Program-made: the position numbers and the translations under genes
Notes under the pieces: model-generated
Told to the model about the DNA's origin: nothing
Seen by the model: the letters and a program-made list of their open reading frames with translations, nothing else
Database searches by the model: none
Source of the DNA: Rodentibacter caecimuris
Lineage (GTDB): Bacteria; Pseudomonadota; Gammaproteobacteria; Enterobacterales; Pasteurellaceae
Strand: one strand, 5' to 3'
Length of the DNA stretch: 64,000 bases
Assembly (NCBI RefSeq): GCF_024622045.1
Contig: NZ_JANKBP010000014.1
Shown: positions 28,040-37,033 of the stretch, one piece after another
How the letters are laid out: every line of letters begins with the position of its first letter
Numbering within the stretch: position 1 is the first letter of the stretch

Positions 28040-28660
28040 TTAATAAATTGTTGAATAGATTTCCTTCGCGGCATTAATTATTTTGCCGCGGAAGAATAAT
28101 AACCGCCATTTATTGCCGCCTACTTGCCGCCATAGTACGGCAGAGCGAATGCCGGCAAGCAAGCAGGTTCGAACTTTGTCTTGTACAAATTGTTGTTGTA
28201 GATAATTTTCCTCACCAATAATATGAATTTTTCGTCCTAAAGGGCTGATGATGTCAATATAAATATTAGCCATGATAGACAGCATCTGTTCGTCAAGCAA
28301 TTTATGGTATGTCAGTTGTTCCTGTAAGCGTTGAATACGTTTTACCAGTTCGGCCTTTGCCTCGGGATTTTTATGTAGGATACTTTCTAAGCCAAGTAAA
28401 CCGCTCCAATAATTCACGATATTTCTATCATCAAGCGTAGATAGCTGTTCAATGAGGGTTTCCAAACCCAGTTTCAAATGCTGAATTTGCCCGCCAAAAA
28501 CAGCCAGGGTGTTTTCCGGTTGGGTCTGAAAAAGGGAATTGATAGTCGCGTGAAAAGCATCCCGGTTTTCCACAGTGCCTTTCATTGCAAGCTGATTGAC
28601 TAATGCTGTGGATTGATAAATGCCGGCTAGAGCCAGCGCCATATCATGGTAATTTGTCAT
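28040..28660 (-). CDS. hflD: High-frequency lysogenization protein HflD homolog
   Basis: Membrane-associated helical protein of about 206 residues; in E. coli it binds phage lambda CII. Conserved segments are MALALAGIYQS at the start, ENTLAVFGG (about 48), MANIYIDIISPLG (about 141) and LLAGIRSAVLWRQVGG (about 178). The open frame extends to an ATG at 28714, but homologues start at the (M)xNYHD segment, so 28660 is chosen despite no strong ribosome site. In E. coli mnmA precedes hflD; here mnmA lies 31 kb away. Confidence 0.88.
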   Translation of the reverse strand: MTNYHDMALALAGIYQSTALVNQLAMKGTVENRDAFHATINSLFQTQPENTLAVFGGQIQHLKLGLETLIEQLSTLDDRNIVNYWSGLLGLESILHKNPEAKAELVKRIQRLQEQLTYHKLLDEQMLSIMANIYIDIISPLGRKIHIIGEENYLQQQFVQDKVRTCLLAGIRSAVLWRQVGGNKWRLLFFRGKIINAAKEIYSTIY

Positions 28661-28807
28661 ATAAAAATGTAATAGGCGTGATAAAACAGGCTGAAATTGC
28701 GCGCAATATAGCATTTTTACCGTCTGTTTTGAACTATCTCATTAAAAAAGAAGCTATCTTTTGATATGATACCGACAATTTATTTTCAAGATGAAAAAGG
28801 ATAAGTT

Positions 28808-29812
28808 ATGGCAAAACCAATCGTATTTAGCGGAGTGCAGCCTTCCGGCGAGTTGACTATCGGGAACTATTTAGGCGCGTTGCGCAATTGGGTAAAAATG
28901 CAAGAGGATTATGAGTGTATTTTCTGTGTGGTTGATTTACATGCGATCACGGTGCGTCAAGATCCCGCCGCGCTTCGTAAGGCAACCCTTGATGTTGTGG
29001 CGCTATATTTAGCCTGCGGTATTGATCCGAACAAAGCGACAATTTTTGTTCAATCCCATGTTCCGGAACATACCCAATTAAGCTGGGTACTGAATTGTTA
29101 TACTTATTTTGGTGAAATGAGCCGTATGACCCAATTTAAAGATAAATCGGCACGTTATGCGGAAAATATTAATGTGGGTTTGTTTGATTATCCGGTATTG
29201 ATGGCGGCGGATATTTTGCTTTATCAAGCAAAAAATGTGCCGGTTGGCGATGATCAAAAACAACATCTGGAAATCACACGCGATATTGCCAATCGCTTTA
29301 ATGCCCTTTATGGGGATATTTTTACTATTCCTGAAATTTTTATCGGTAAAGCCGGCGCACGTATTATGTCATTGCAGGATCCGGAAAAGAAAATGTCAAA
29401 ATCCGATGATAACCGCAATAATGTGGTGACACTTTTAGAAGATCCAAAATCCGTGGCGAAGAAAATTAAACGTGCAGTGACCGATTCTGATGAGCCGCCG
29501 GTAGTTCGTTATGATGTGAAAAACAAAGCCGGCGTATCGAATTTATTGGATATTCTTTCTGCCGTAACGGATAAATCTATTGCGGAATTAGAGCAGGAGT
29601 TTGAAGGAAAAATGTACGGTCATTTAAAAACGGCGGTGGCTGATGAAGTGTCCGGGTTACTTGTCGGCTTACAAAAGCGTTTCCAAGAATATCGTAATAA
29701 CGAAACGTTGCTTGATGATGTACTTCGTCAAGGTGCGTTAAAAGCACGGGCTAAAGCACAGGAAACCTTGGCAAAAGTGTATGACGCAGTAGGTTTTGTT
29801 GCGGCAAAATAA
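28808..29812 (+). CDS. trpS: Tryptophanyl-tRNA synthetase
   Basis: Charges tRNA-Trp. The 334-residue class I synthetase has the HIGH-type motif in SGVQPSGELTIGNYLGAL (about residues 8-25) and the KMSKS loop in PEKKMSKSDDN (about 196). The ATP-pocket block PVGDDQKQHLE is near residue 146. An AAAAAGG ribosome site precedes the start. It is divergent from hflD and is followed 28 bases later by a small yfcZ-like gene, probably co-transcribed. Confidence 0.98.
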   Translation: MAKPIVFSGVQPSGELTIGNYLGALRNWVKMQEDYECIFCVVDLHAITVRQDPAALRKATLDVVALYLACGIDPNKATIFVQSHVPEHTQLSWVLNCYTYFGEMSRMTQFKDKSARYAENINVGLFDYPVLMAADILLYQAKNVPVGDDQKQHLEITRDIANRFNALYGDIFTIPEIFIGKAGARIMSLQDPEKKMSKSDDNRNNVVTLLEDPKSVAKKIKRAVTDSDEPPVVRYDVKNKAGVSNLLDILSAVTDKSIAELEQEFEGKMYGHLKTAVADEVSGLLVGLQKRFQEYRNNETLLDDVLRQGALKARAKAQETLAKVYDAVGFVAAK

Positions 29813-29840
29813 GGCTTACAACTTAAAAAAGGAGCGAAAT

Positions 29841-30131
29841 ATGGCAATTCAAACGGAAAAACCGATTGAGTGTGTAGGGTGCAACACTTTTGATATGAAA
29901 TCGTTGTTTGATAATCGGGATTGCACGCAAGAGATTCATTATCTTTACGATACACAGGAACAAGCGCAAACCGCGTTAGATTTTTTTACCCAGAAAGCCC
30001 GTGAAATTGAAAGTGAACCTTGTGAAATTCAGGCGGAAATCAGCAAAGCGGAAGACGGCTATTTGTTAAAAGCGAAACTGACTTTCTGCTGTCAAGCCGA
30101 GTTAGTCATTTTTCAAATGAAAATTAGCTAA
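29841..30131 (+). CDS. YfcZ/YiiS-family protein
   Basis: A 96-residue small soluble protein of the family that includes E. coli YfcZ and YiiS (function unknown). Conserved points are a cysteine-containing N-terminus (ECVGCNTFDM), FDNRDCT (about 24), KAREIESEPCEI (about 52) and the end CQAELVIFQM. The start at 29841 has a strong AAAAAAGGAG ribosome site; a longer frame from 29796 overlaps the trpS end and is rejected. Probably read from the trpS promoter, ending in an uptake-signal terminator. Confidence 0.88.
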   Translation: MAIQTEKPIECVGCNTFDMKSLFDNRDCTQEIHYLYDTQEQAQTALDFFTQKAREIESEPCEIQAEISKAEDGYLLKAKLTFCCQAELVIFQMKIS

Positions 30132-30137
30132 AGCAAT

Positions 30138-30181
30138 AAAAGTGCGGTGGAAATTCTCAACGAAAACCAACCGCACTTTTT
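30138..30181. terminator. Bidirectional uptake-signal terminator
   Basis: AAGTGCGGT (30140-30148) and ACCGCACTT (30170-30178) lie between convergent units. The stop codon of the small minus-strand gene at 30180 is almost inside it. Confidence 0.72.
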
Positions 30182-30344
30182 ATTTAGTAAGTAAAATTTT
30201 TATTAATAGCCACACGGCAGCGGCATCATCTACTAAGCCCAACGGCCCGAGTACGGCTTCCGGTAGAATATCGATCGGACTAAACAGATAAATCAAAATT
30301 GCCACGATTTTGAGTAACTTTGTTTTATTCATTCGAGAAAACAT
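30180..30344 (-). CDS. Small YkvA/DUF1232-like membrane protein
   Basis: A 54-residue reading frame I translated by hand, too short for routine gene lists. It has an N-terminal basic stretch (MFSRMNKTKL), a hydrophobic segment running into YLFSPIDILPE, then LGPLGLVDDAAAVWLLIK. The SPIDILPE and GLVDD motifs are the hallmark of the YkvA/DUF1232 family of unknown function. It starts three bases after the stop of the ferredoxin gene, so it is coupled to it. The family is usually longer; this is the minimal core. Confidence 0.82.
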   Translation of the reverse strand: MFSRMNKTKLLKIVAILIYLFSPIDILPEAVLGPLGLVDDAAAVWLLIKILLTK

Positions 30345-30347
30345 TGC

Positions 30348-30614
30348 TTAACCTTCAAGTTTATCGGCATGGTGGATCATCACGAAACGCTCCCAAAGCT
30401 GTTCTTCCGTTTCTTGATGGTCGGGATCAGGTTTTATGCAGTTCGTAATAGGGCAAACTTTTTGGCAGGTTGGTGTGTCATAATGACCAACACATTCCGT
30501 GCAAAGTACGGGATCGATTACATAAATTTCATCACCGATAGAAATTGCCTCGTTGGGACATTCCGGCAAACACATATCGCAGTTCGTACATTTATGGGTG
30601 ATGAATAATGCCAT
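30348..30614 (-). CDS. yfhL: YfhL-type 4Fe-4S dicluster ferredoxin
   Basis: An 88-residue ferredoxin. Cluster motifs are CTNCDMCLPECP (about 9-20) and C..C........C...CP in LCTECVGHYDTPTCQKVCP (about 38-56), the spacing with an insertion typical of YfhL/Alvin-type ferredoxins. The start at 30614 has an AAAGGAT ribosome site; upstream in-frame codons have no family similarity. It is divergent from the RNase T2 gene, and the next gene encodes the small YkvA-like protein. Electron partners are not known from the sequence. Confidence 0.93.
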   Translation of the reverse strand: MALFITHKCTNCDMCLPECPNEAISIGDEIYVIDPVLCTECVGHYDTPTCQKVCPITNCIKPDPDHQETEEQLWERFVMIHHADKLEG

Positions 30615-30695
30615 TGTGATCCTTTGGGATATTAGATATGAAAGCGGCGAATTATAGCCGACAAATATAAAATTGACAAAAAATAAACATATTTT

Positions 30696-31409
30696 ATGAA
30701 GAAACAAATTTCCACATTTTCCATTATTACCCTTGCGGCATTTAGCATTTGGCAATATTTTAGCGAAAATCAAAAGTTTTCTTCTCAAGCAGAATCTTCC
30801 ACTCCCAAAAAAGACAAAAGTGCGGTTAAAAATATAGATATTTTTGCCGATTATGATGTGGTAATGCGTGATGATCCGATTGGACAAAATGCAAATGCGC
30901 CGGTGGATTATTATATGTTGGCACTTTCTTGGTCACCGGGTTTTTGTGATACCCAGTATGAAAAATATGGCACAAGCTTACCCCCATCAGCACAATATCA
31001 ATGCGGAACGAATCGCTCTTTTGGCTGGGTAGTTCACGGTTTATGGCCACAAAATGCAAAGGCTCGTTCTGCCGTTGAGCATCCCCGTTTTTGTCAAGGG
31101 GATTTGCCGGCATTGCCAAAATCGGTTATTGAACCTTATTTAACCCTATCGCCGGGGGCGAAACTGCTACAAGGCGAATGGGAAAAGCACGGTAGCTGTG
31201 CTTTTAGTTCTGCGGAACAGTATTTTGCCAAAGAATTGGAATTGTTTAGTAGGTTACGCTTACCGCAAGAAAAGTTAGAACGGCGTGAATTATTTCGTTG
31301 GATGAAACAGAACAATCCGCAGCTTAAAAATGCCTATCTTGACGCAAGTCGCAATGAGTTATTTATTTGTTATGACAAGCAATGGCAAGTAATTGATTGC
31401 CGGAGGTAA
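30696..31409 (+). CDS. RNase T2-family ribonuclease
   Basis: A 237-residue exported or membrane-anchored ribonuclease. The N-terminal hydrophobic stretch (about 5-22) is a signal peptide or anchor. Both catalytic segments of the RNase T2 family are intact: WVVHGLWP (about 110-117) and GEWEKHGSCA (about 159-168), each with the catalytic histidine. The early block LALSWSPGFCD is also typical. An uptake signal lies inside the gene and encodes KSAV. It resembles E. coli RNase I in the periplasm, degrading RNA without base preference. Confidence 0.93.
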   Translation: MKKQISTFSIITLAAFSIWQYFSENQKFSSQAESSTPKKDKSAVKNIDIFADYDVVMRDDPIGQNANAPVDYYMLALSWSPGFCDTQYEKYGTSLPPSAQYQCGTNRSFGWVVHGLWPQNAKARSAVEHPRFCQGDLPALPKSVIEPYLTLSPGAKLLQGEWEKHGSCAFSSAEQYFAKELELFSRLRLPQEKLERRELFRWMKQNNPQLKNAYLDASRNELFICYDKQWQVIDCRR

Positions 31410-31434
31410 TTTAGGGTTTCTTTGATCTAAATCG

Positions 31435-31462
31435 TTACAACATAGCGAGATCTAGGTATAAT
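31435..31462 (+). promoter_or_regulatory. Putative promoter of pgk
   Basis: TATAAT at 31457-31462 is a perfect -10 box; TTACAA at 31435-31440 is a moderate -35 with a 16-base spacer. It lies 41 bases before the pgk start codon. Confidence 0.6.
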
Positions 31463-31501
31463 GAATCCGGTTTTAATTTTAATTAACAAAGAGGATAGAT
31501 T

Positions 31502-32665
31502 ATGTCAGTAATCAAAATGACCGACTTAGATTTAGCGGGCAAACGTGTGTTTATCCGTGCAGATCTTAATGTACCGGTAAAAGACGGCAAAGTGACTTCC
31601 GATGCACGTATTCGTGCAACCATCCCAACTTTGAAGTTAGCCCTTGAGAAAGGGGCGAAAGTGATGGTGACGTCTCACTTAGGTCGTCCGACTGAAGGGG
31701 AATTTAAACCTGAAGATTCTTTACAACCGGTTGTTGATTATTTGAACGAACATCTTGATGTTCCTGTGCGTTTAGTGCGTGATTACCTTGATGGAGTGGA
31801 TGTAAAAGAAGGCGAAATCGTTGTTTTAGAAAACGTTCGTGTAAACAAAGGTGAAAAGAAAAATGATCCTGAATTAGGGAAAAAATATGCTGCACTTTGT
31901 GACGTATTCGTGATGGACGCATTCGGTACCGCACACCGTGCACAAGCTTCAACTTACGGTGTTGCTGAATTTGCGCCGGTTGCTTGTGCCGGTCCATTGC
32001 TTGCCGCTGAGTTAGATGCCTTAGGTAAAGCGTTAAAAGAACCTGCTCGTCCAATGGTGGCAATTGTAGGCGGTTCTAAAGTTTCCACAAAATTAGAAGT
32101 GTTAAACTCTCTTTCAAAAATTGCTGATCAAATTATCGTGGGTGGCGGTATTGCAAATACGTTCATCGCGGCGGCCGGTCACAATGTAGGTAAATCTTTG
32201 TATGAAGAAGATTTAATTCTTGTGGCAAAAGAATTAGCCGCCAGTACGGATATTCCCGTTCCGGTTGATGTGCGTGTAGGAACAGAATTTTCTGAAACAG
32301 CACCTGCAACCGAAAAAGCCGTGACTGAAGTAAAAGACGATGAATCCATTTTTGATATTGGTGATAAATCTGCAGAGCAATTGGCTGAAATCATCAAAAA
32401 TGCGAAAACCGTTTTATGGAATGGGCCGGTAGGTGTGTTTGAATTCCCTAATTTCCGTAAAGGAACTGAAGTTATTTCTCATGCTATTGCGAATAGCGAG
32501 GCATTCTCTATTGCCGGTGGCGGCGATACCCTTGCGGCGATTGATTTATTTGGTATTGCCGATAAAATTTCTTACATTTCAACTGGTGGTGGTGCGTTCT
32601 TAGAATTTGTAGAAGGTAAAGTATTACCGGCGGTAGAAATTCTTGAAAAACGTGCGAATGGTTAA
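31502..32665 (+). CDS. pgk: Phosphoglycerate kinase
   Basis: Makes ATP from 1,3-bisphosphoglycerate in glycolysis. The 387-residue length is normal. Motifs are FIRADLNVPVKDGKV (about 16-30), TSHLGRPTEG (about 58), the VVLENVRVNKGEKKN stretch, and the nucleotide-binding GGGDTLAAIDLFG and STGGGAFLEFVEGK near the C-terminus. A strong GAGGATAG ribosome site and a good upstream promoter are present. It is followed by fbaA after an 88-base gap with a long hairpin. Confidence 0.99.
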   Translation: MSVIKMTDLDLAGKRVFIRADLNVPVKDGKVTSDARIRATIPTLKLALEKGAKVMVTSHLGRPTEGEFKPEDSLQPVVDYLNEHLDVPVRLVRDYLDGVDVKEGEIVVLENVRVNKGEKKNDPELGKKYAALCDVFVMDAFGTAHRAQASTYGVAEFAPVACAGPLLAAELDALGKALKEPARPMVAIVGGSKVSTKLEVLNSLSKIADQIIVGGGIANTFIAAAGHNVGKSLYEEDLILVAKELAASTDIPVPVDVRVGTEFSETAPATEKAVTEVKDDESIFDIGDKSAEQLAEIIKNAKTVLWNGPVGVFEFPNFRKGTEVISHAIANSEAFSIAGGGDTLAAIDLFGIADKISYISTGGGAFLEFVEGKVLPAVEILEKRANG

Positions 32666-32684
32666 TTAATCTAAATAACGATGA

Positions 32685-32716
32685 AAGGTGTGTGGATTGA
32701 ATAATCTACGCACCTT
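32685..32716 (+). other. Long hairpin between pgk and fbaA
   Basis: A 14-bp stem (AAGGTGTGTGGATT with AATCTACGCACCTT, two G-U pairs) closed by a GAAT tetraloop. It lacks a proper U-tract. It could be a partial terminator, an RNA processing site or a stability element that sets pgk and fbaA levels. Confidence 0.7.
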
Positions 32717-32753
32717 ATAAAAATTCTCAACATTTAAAGAAGGAAACAACAAG

Positions 32754-33830
32754 ATGGGTTTATTAGATATCGTAAAACCAGGTGTATTAACTGGTGAAGA
32801 TGTTCAGAAAGTATTCGCTTATGCCAAAGAACATAATTTCGCAATCCCGGCGGTAAACTGTGTAGGGTCTGACTCCGTTAATGCCGTATTAGAAACTGCG
32901 GCTCGAGTAAAATCACCGGTTATTATCCAGTTTTCTAATGGCGGTGCCTCTTTCTATGCCGGTAAAGGTATCAAACCTACATCAGGCGAGCGTGCCGACG
33001 TTTTAGGCGCAATTGCCGGTGCGAAACACGTTCATACTCTTGCAAAAGAATATGGTGTGCCGGTTATCCTTCATACCGATCACGCAGCGAAAAAATTACT
33101 TCCATGGATTGACGGTTTATTAGAAGCGGGTGAAAAACATTTTGCCGAAACCGGTCGCCCATTATTCTCTTCTCATATGATTGATTTATCTGAAGAGCCA
33201 ATGGAAGAAAATATGGCAATTTGCCGTGAATATCTTGCCCGTATGGATAAAATGGGGATGACTCTTGAGATCGAAATCGGTATCACCGGTGGTGAAGAAG
33301 ACGGCGTAGATAATTCAGATGTGGAAGAGTCTAAACTCTATACTCAACCTGAAGACGTATTATATGTTTATGACCAACTAAATCCGGTCAGCCCGAACTT
33401 TACTGTTGCTGCGGCATTCGGTAATGTACACGGTGTTTATAAACCGGGTAATGTGAAATTAAAGCCGTCTATCTTAGGGGCATCACAAGAATTTGTGGCG
33501 AAAGAGCGTAATCTTCCTGCAAAACCAATTAATTTCGTGTTCCACGGCGGTTCCGGTTCTTCCCGTGAGGAAATCCGCGAAGCGATCGGTTACGGTGCAA
33601 TCAAAATGAACATTGATACCGACACTCAATGGGCGGCTTGGAATGGTATTCTAAACTTCTATAAAGCGAATGAAGCCTATTTACAAGGTCAATTAGGTAA
33701 TCCTGAAGGCCCGGACGTACCGAATAAAAAATATTATGATCCGCGTGTTTGGTTACGCAAAATGGAAGAATCCATGTCTAAACGTTTAGAGCAATCTTTC
33801 GAAGACTTAAACTGTGTTGATGTTTTATAA
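32754..33830 (+). CDS. fbaA: Class II fructose-bisphosphate aldolase
   Basis: Zinc-dependent aldolase that splits fructose 1,6-bisphosphate. The 358-residue protein matches class IIA enzymes: HTDHAAKKLLPW (about 107-118) holds the catalytic Asp and a zinc His, EIGITGGEEDGVDN (about 181) is the second signature, and FHGGSGS (about 263) binds phosphate. The ribosome site is AAGGAAACAAC. It lies downstream of pgk on the same strand, a common arrangement, and ends in a strong hairpin. Confidence 0.99.
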   Translation: MGLLDIVKPGVLTGEDVQKVFAYAKEHNFAIPAVNCVGSDSVNAVLETAARVKSPVIIQFSNGGASFYAGKGIKPTSGERADVLGAIAGAKHVHTLAKEYGVPVILHTDHAAKKLLPWIDGLLEAGEKHFAETGRPLFSSHMIDLSEEPMEENMAICREYLARMDKMGMTLEIEIGITGGEEDGVDNSDVEESKLYTQPEDVLYVYDQLNPVSPNFTVAAAFGNVHGVYKPGNVKLKPSILGASQEFVAKERNLPAKPINFVFHGGSGSSREEIREAIGYGAIKMNIDTDTQWAAWNGILNFYKANEAYLQGQLGNPEGPDVPNKKYYDPRVWLRKMEESMSKRLEQSFEDLNCVDVL

Positions 33831-33854
33831 TCCACAAAACTAGCATAAAATACG

Positions 33855-33879
33855 ACCGCACTTTTAGGTGCGGTTTTTT
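33855..33879 (+). terminator. fbaA terminator
   Basis: ACCGCAC (33855-33861) pairs with GTGCGGT (33868-33874), followed by a run of Ts. One arm overlaps an uptake signal, the other is a shortened version. Confidence 0.88.
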
Positions 33880-33897
33880 ATATTTGAGTGACAACTT

Positions 33898-35148
33898 ATG
33901 CAAATTTCAAAACAGAATATTCTCCCTTTCTTGGCAAATTTAAGTATTAGCTTTTTCTTTTTATCCGTGTTGACTTTGAAAGGCGGACACAATATCGCCC
34001 CGATTTTTTTAATGCTGCTAGGTTTAGGTTACGGCATTTACGGTCTGATCAAAAAATTCAAATGGGATTTATCAAAAGAAGATAAATGGCTTATTTATAG
34101 TTATATTTTTTATTTTACGGTATTTGTGCTTTCGTTATTAATGAATGAAGGGAAGGGAAGGGAATTAGATAATCCAAGCCGTGCTATTTTATTAATTCCG
34201 GCGTTCATTTTCTTATTAAGAACCCCATTAAAGTTATGTGCATTGATTTATGCTATTCCATTAGGAGCGGTAATCGCGGGATTCGTTGCTCTTTATGATA
34301 AGTTTATTTTACACAGTCCTATGGCATATGCTCCTCGAACCATGCAGATTCAGGGCGGGGATATTGCAATGTCATTGGGGCTGTTTAGTTTTGTGATTGG
34401 GCTTTATTTTTGGCAAAAATCACATAAAAAAATCGCCGCACTTTGTATTATTGCTTCATTTGGTGGCGTATTAGGCAGTATTCTTTCTACGGCTCGTGGA
34501 GGCTGGGTAGCGTTACCCGTTATGTTGATGGTTGTATTGTGGATTTATCGCCGTTCGCTGTCAAAAAGATTTTTTCTGAGTTTGATTGGTATGTTTGCCG
34601 TAGTTGTAGTCGGTGTTAGCCAAATGCCGAATAGCCGTGTGATGGAGCGTCTTTCATTAATTCAATACGACATTGTCAGATATGAAAAAAATAATGCGAA
34701 TACCTCGCTTGGATTACGCTTTGAAATGTGGAAAAGTGCGGTTGGAATGATAAAAGAAAAACCGGTTTTAGGCTGGGGAGAGCAAGGGGCGACAGAAAAG
34801 CGTAAACAGGATGTCGAAACGAAAGTAGTAGCCGGTCATATCGGGCAATTTACCCATGCGCATAATCAATATCTCGATGATTTTTCTAAGCGAGGAATCG
34901 TCGGACTGATCGCATTTTTAGCCATTTTATTTGTACCGTTATTTCAATTTAAACGTCGTTTAAACAGCACTTCTTTAGAAACAAAATTAATTGCCTCATT
35001 GGGTATAGTGCATATTTTTTCGGTGATGATTTATTGTTTAAGCCAAGGTTTTTTTGCACATAATTCGGGTAATATTTTTTATTTCTTCCTAACGATAGTG
35101 TTTTTAGCCATGCTAAAACAAAGTGAAAAAAGACAACCTTTGGAGTAA
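33898..35148 (+). CDS. O-antigen ligase (WaaL) family membrane protein
   Basis: A 416-residue membrane protein with about 11-12 hydrophobic segments and a large periplasmic loop (about residues 255-330), the layout of the Wzy_C/O-antigen ligase family. The loop holds the typical W-G region (PVLGWGEQG) and HAHNQYLDDFSKRGIVG, whose HxHN motif contains the conserved catalytic histidine. It likely transfers a glycan to lipooligosaccharide core in the periplasm. It is followed after five bases by a heptosyltransferase-like gene. Confidence 0.85.
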   Translation: MQISKQNILPFLANLSISFFFLSVLTLKGGHNIAPIFLMLLGLGYGIYGLIKKFKWDLSKEDKWLIYSYIFYFTVFVLSLLMNEGKGRELDNPSRAILLIPAFIFLLRTPLKLCALIYAIPLGAVIAGFVALYDKFILHSPMAYAPRTMQIQGGDIAMSLGLFSFVIGLYFWQKSHKKIAALCIIASFGGVLGSILSTARGGWVALPVMLMVVLWIYRRSLSKRFFLSLIGMFAVVVVGVSQMPNSRVMERLSLIQYDIVRYEKNNANTSLGLRFEMWKSAVGMIKEKPVLGWGEQGATEKRKQDVETKVVAGHIGQFTHAHNQYLDDFSKRGIVGLIAFLAILFVPLFQFKRRLNSTSLETKLIASLGIVHIFSVMIYCLSQGFFAHNSGNIFYFFLTIVFLAMLKQSEKRQPLE

Positions 35149-35153
35149 GTATT

Positions 35154-36188
35154 ATGGAAAAAATGTTGGTCATTCGTAATGATAAACTGGGTGATTTTAT
35201 GCAGGCATGGCCGGCTTTCGCTATGCTGAAAGCATCAAATCCTTCACTAAAACTGACCGCACTTGTGCCGAGTTACACTGCACCGCTTGCACAAATTTGC
35301 CCTTATTTGGATGATGTGATTATTGATAGTAAAAAAGACGACAAAGTAGATTTTAACCGCCTTATCCATGAGATTAGAATAAGAAACTTTGATGCCATGA
35401 TCAGTTTTTTTTCCAATACGCATAATGCCAAATTAGCTTGGAAAAGCGGGATTAAATATCGCCTGGCACCTGCTACAAAACTGGTTCAGTTTTTTTATAA
35501 TCACCGACTTACTCAGCGCCGTTCCCGTTCGGAAAAATCGGAAGCGGAATACAATCAGGATTTAGTCCGAGCTTTTTTAAAAAAACATAATATGCCGATT
35601 GTTGAACCAAAACCGCCCTATCTTGTATTGGATAAAAGTGCGGTTGAAAATCAGCGTGTTTTTTTACAACAAACATTAGGGCTTTCCGCGAACAAGAAAT
35701 GGATTTTTGTTCATAGTGGCTCAGGGGGATCGGCAACAAATCTTTCACTTACTCAATATGCAGAATTAATTCAGGGATTACTCATCGAGTTTGATTGTCA
35801 AATTGTGCTGACCGCCGGCCCCAGTGAGAGTGAAAAAGCCCATGAACTGGCGCAATTAGTGGGGGATTCACGTGTTGTGATTTACGATAAAAATAAAGGT
35901 TTGGTTGATTTTGCCCACTCCTTAGCTTGTGCCGATTTATTTATTGCGGGTTCAACCGGGCCGTTGCATTTAAGCAGTGCTTTTAATCTTCCAACGGTGG
36001 GATTTTATCCTAATAGCCGTTCCTCTCAACCAAGGCGTTGGAAACCGATTAATGATTTGGATAAGCATCTGGCGTTTTGCCCGCCAGCCGGTAAACAAAC
36101 GCAAATGAATTTGGGCTTGATTTCAATCAAGAATGCCTTAGCTGAAATTATTCCTTTTATTCATCGGGTGTGGCAAATAGCGGATTAA
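35154..36188 (+). CDS. Glycosyltransferase family 9 (heptosyltransferase-like)
   Basis: A 344-residue GT-B enzyme resembling LPS heptosyltransferases. The N-terminus has VIRNDKLGDFMQAWPAF, a version of the family's R.d.lGD.....p motif. The C-terminal domain has VHSGSGGSATNLS (about residue 181) and the donor-binding FIAGSTGPLHLSSAF (about 262-276). Cytoplasmic, acting on lipooligosaccharide core. It is co-transcribed with the upstream ligase gene. An uptake signal inside encodes KSAV. Acceptor sugar unknown; related to OpsX/WaaC/WaaF but not clearly one of them. Confidence 0.87.
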   Translation: MEKMLVIRNDKLGDFMQAWPAFAMLKASNPSLKLTALVPSYTAPLAQICPYLDDVIIDSKKDDKVDFNRLIHEIRIRNFDAMISFFSNTHNAKLAWKSGIKYRLAPATKLVQFFYNHRLTQRRSRSEKSEAEYNQDLVRAFLKKHNMPIVEPKPPYLVLDKSAVENQRVFLQQTLGLSANKKWIFVHSGSGGSATNLSLTQYAELIQGLLIEFDCQIVLTAGPSESEKAHELAQLVGDSRVVIYDKNKGLVDFAHSLACADLFIAGSTGPLHLSSAFNLPTVGFYPNSRSSQPRRWKPINDLDKHLAFCPPAGKQTQMNLGLISIKNALAEIIPFIHRVWQIAD

Positions 36189-36448
36189 TTCGGTGTATAA
36201 CATCAGTGCTACGATAAGGTGTGGGAAAAAATTTAATTGTTAATTTAGCCAGCAAACAAAAATTAAACGATTTTTGACCGCACTTTAGACTTATTTAAAA
36301 ATAATTCCCTTTAAAGGTTGAAAGTTAAGGCGGTTTATTGCGATAATTCCCATTATTTTTTGGGTGATCTTTTGGCAACTTTCATTTCGTGGTTTTGCTT
36401 AGTATTAAAAAGATCAATTTGAGTAAATTTATCATTAGAAAAAGAGTA

Positions 36449-36991
36449 ATGGCAGAAAAACGTAATATTTTTTTAGTAGGGCCGATGGGTGCGGGTAAAA
36501 GCACAATTGGTCGTCAATTAGCACAACAGTTAAATATGGATTTTTTAGATTCTGACGCAGTAATTGAAGAGCGTTCAGGTGCTGATATCGGTTGGATTTT
36601 TGATTTAGAAGGCGAGGAAGGCTTTCGTAAACGTGAAGAACGTATCATTAATGAATTAACCCAAATGCAAGGTATTGTTCTTTCTACCGGTGGCGGAACA
36701 GTGCTTTCAAAAGACAATCGTAATTACTTATCGGCGCGTGGTATTGTGATTTATTTGGAAACGACGGTTGATAAACAATTCCAACGTACACAACGGGATA
36801 AAAAACGACCACTCTTACAAGATGTGGAAGATCCGCGCCAAGTCTTGGAAGATCTCGCGAAAATCCGTAACCCGTTATATGAGGAAGTTGCGGATATTAC
36901 CCTCCCTACCGATGACCAAAATGCCAAAGTGATGGTGAATCAAATTATTGATTTAATTGATAATATGAATGGGCTAAACGGCACTCTTTAG
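36449..36991 (+). CDS. aroK: Shikimate kinase
   Basis: Phosphorylates shikimate in aromatic amino-acid synthesis. The 180-residue protein has a Walker A motif GPMGAGKST (about 10-18), the DSD shikimate-binding motif (LDSDAVIEERSG, about 33) and the GGGTVLS block (about 79). The open frame extends back to 36389, but the ATG at 36449 begins exactly at the conserved N-terminus and follows AAAGAG. It forms an operon with aroB and dam. Confidence 0.96.
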   Translation: MAEKRNIFLVGPMGAGKSTIGRQLAQQLNMDFLDSDAVIEERSGADIGWIFDLEGEEGFRKREERIINELTQMQGIVLSTGGGTVLSKDNRNYLSARGIVIYLETTVDKQFQRTQRDKKRPLLQDVEDPRQVLEDLAKIRNPLYEEVADITLPTDDQNAKVMVNQIIDLIDNMNGLNGTL

Positions 36992-37033
36992 CTTTAACTG
37001 GCAGTATTTAATCATTATTGTAAAGGATAAATT

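Noticed and set aside
30615..30887. Long N-terminal extension of the ferredoxin frame
   Set aside because: It would overlap the divergent RNase T2 gene and has no family similarity; ATG at 30614 has a good ribosome site.
36389..36448. Upstream extension of aroK
   Set aside because: Added residues are not part of shikimate kinase; the ATG at 36449 fits the conserved start and has AAAGAG before it.
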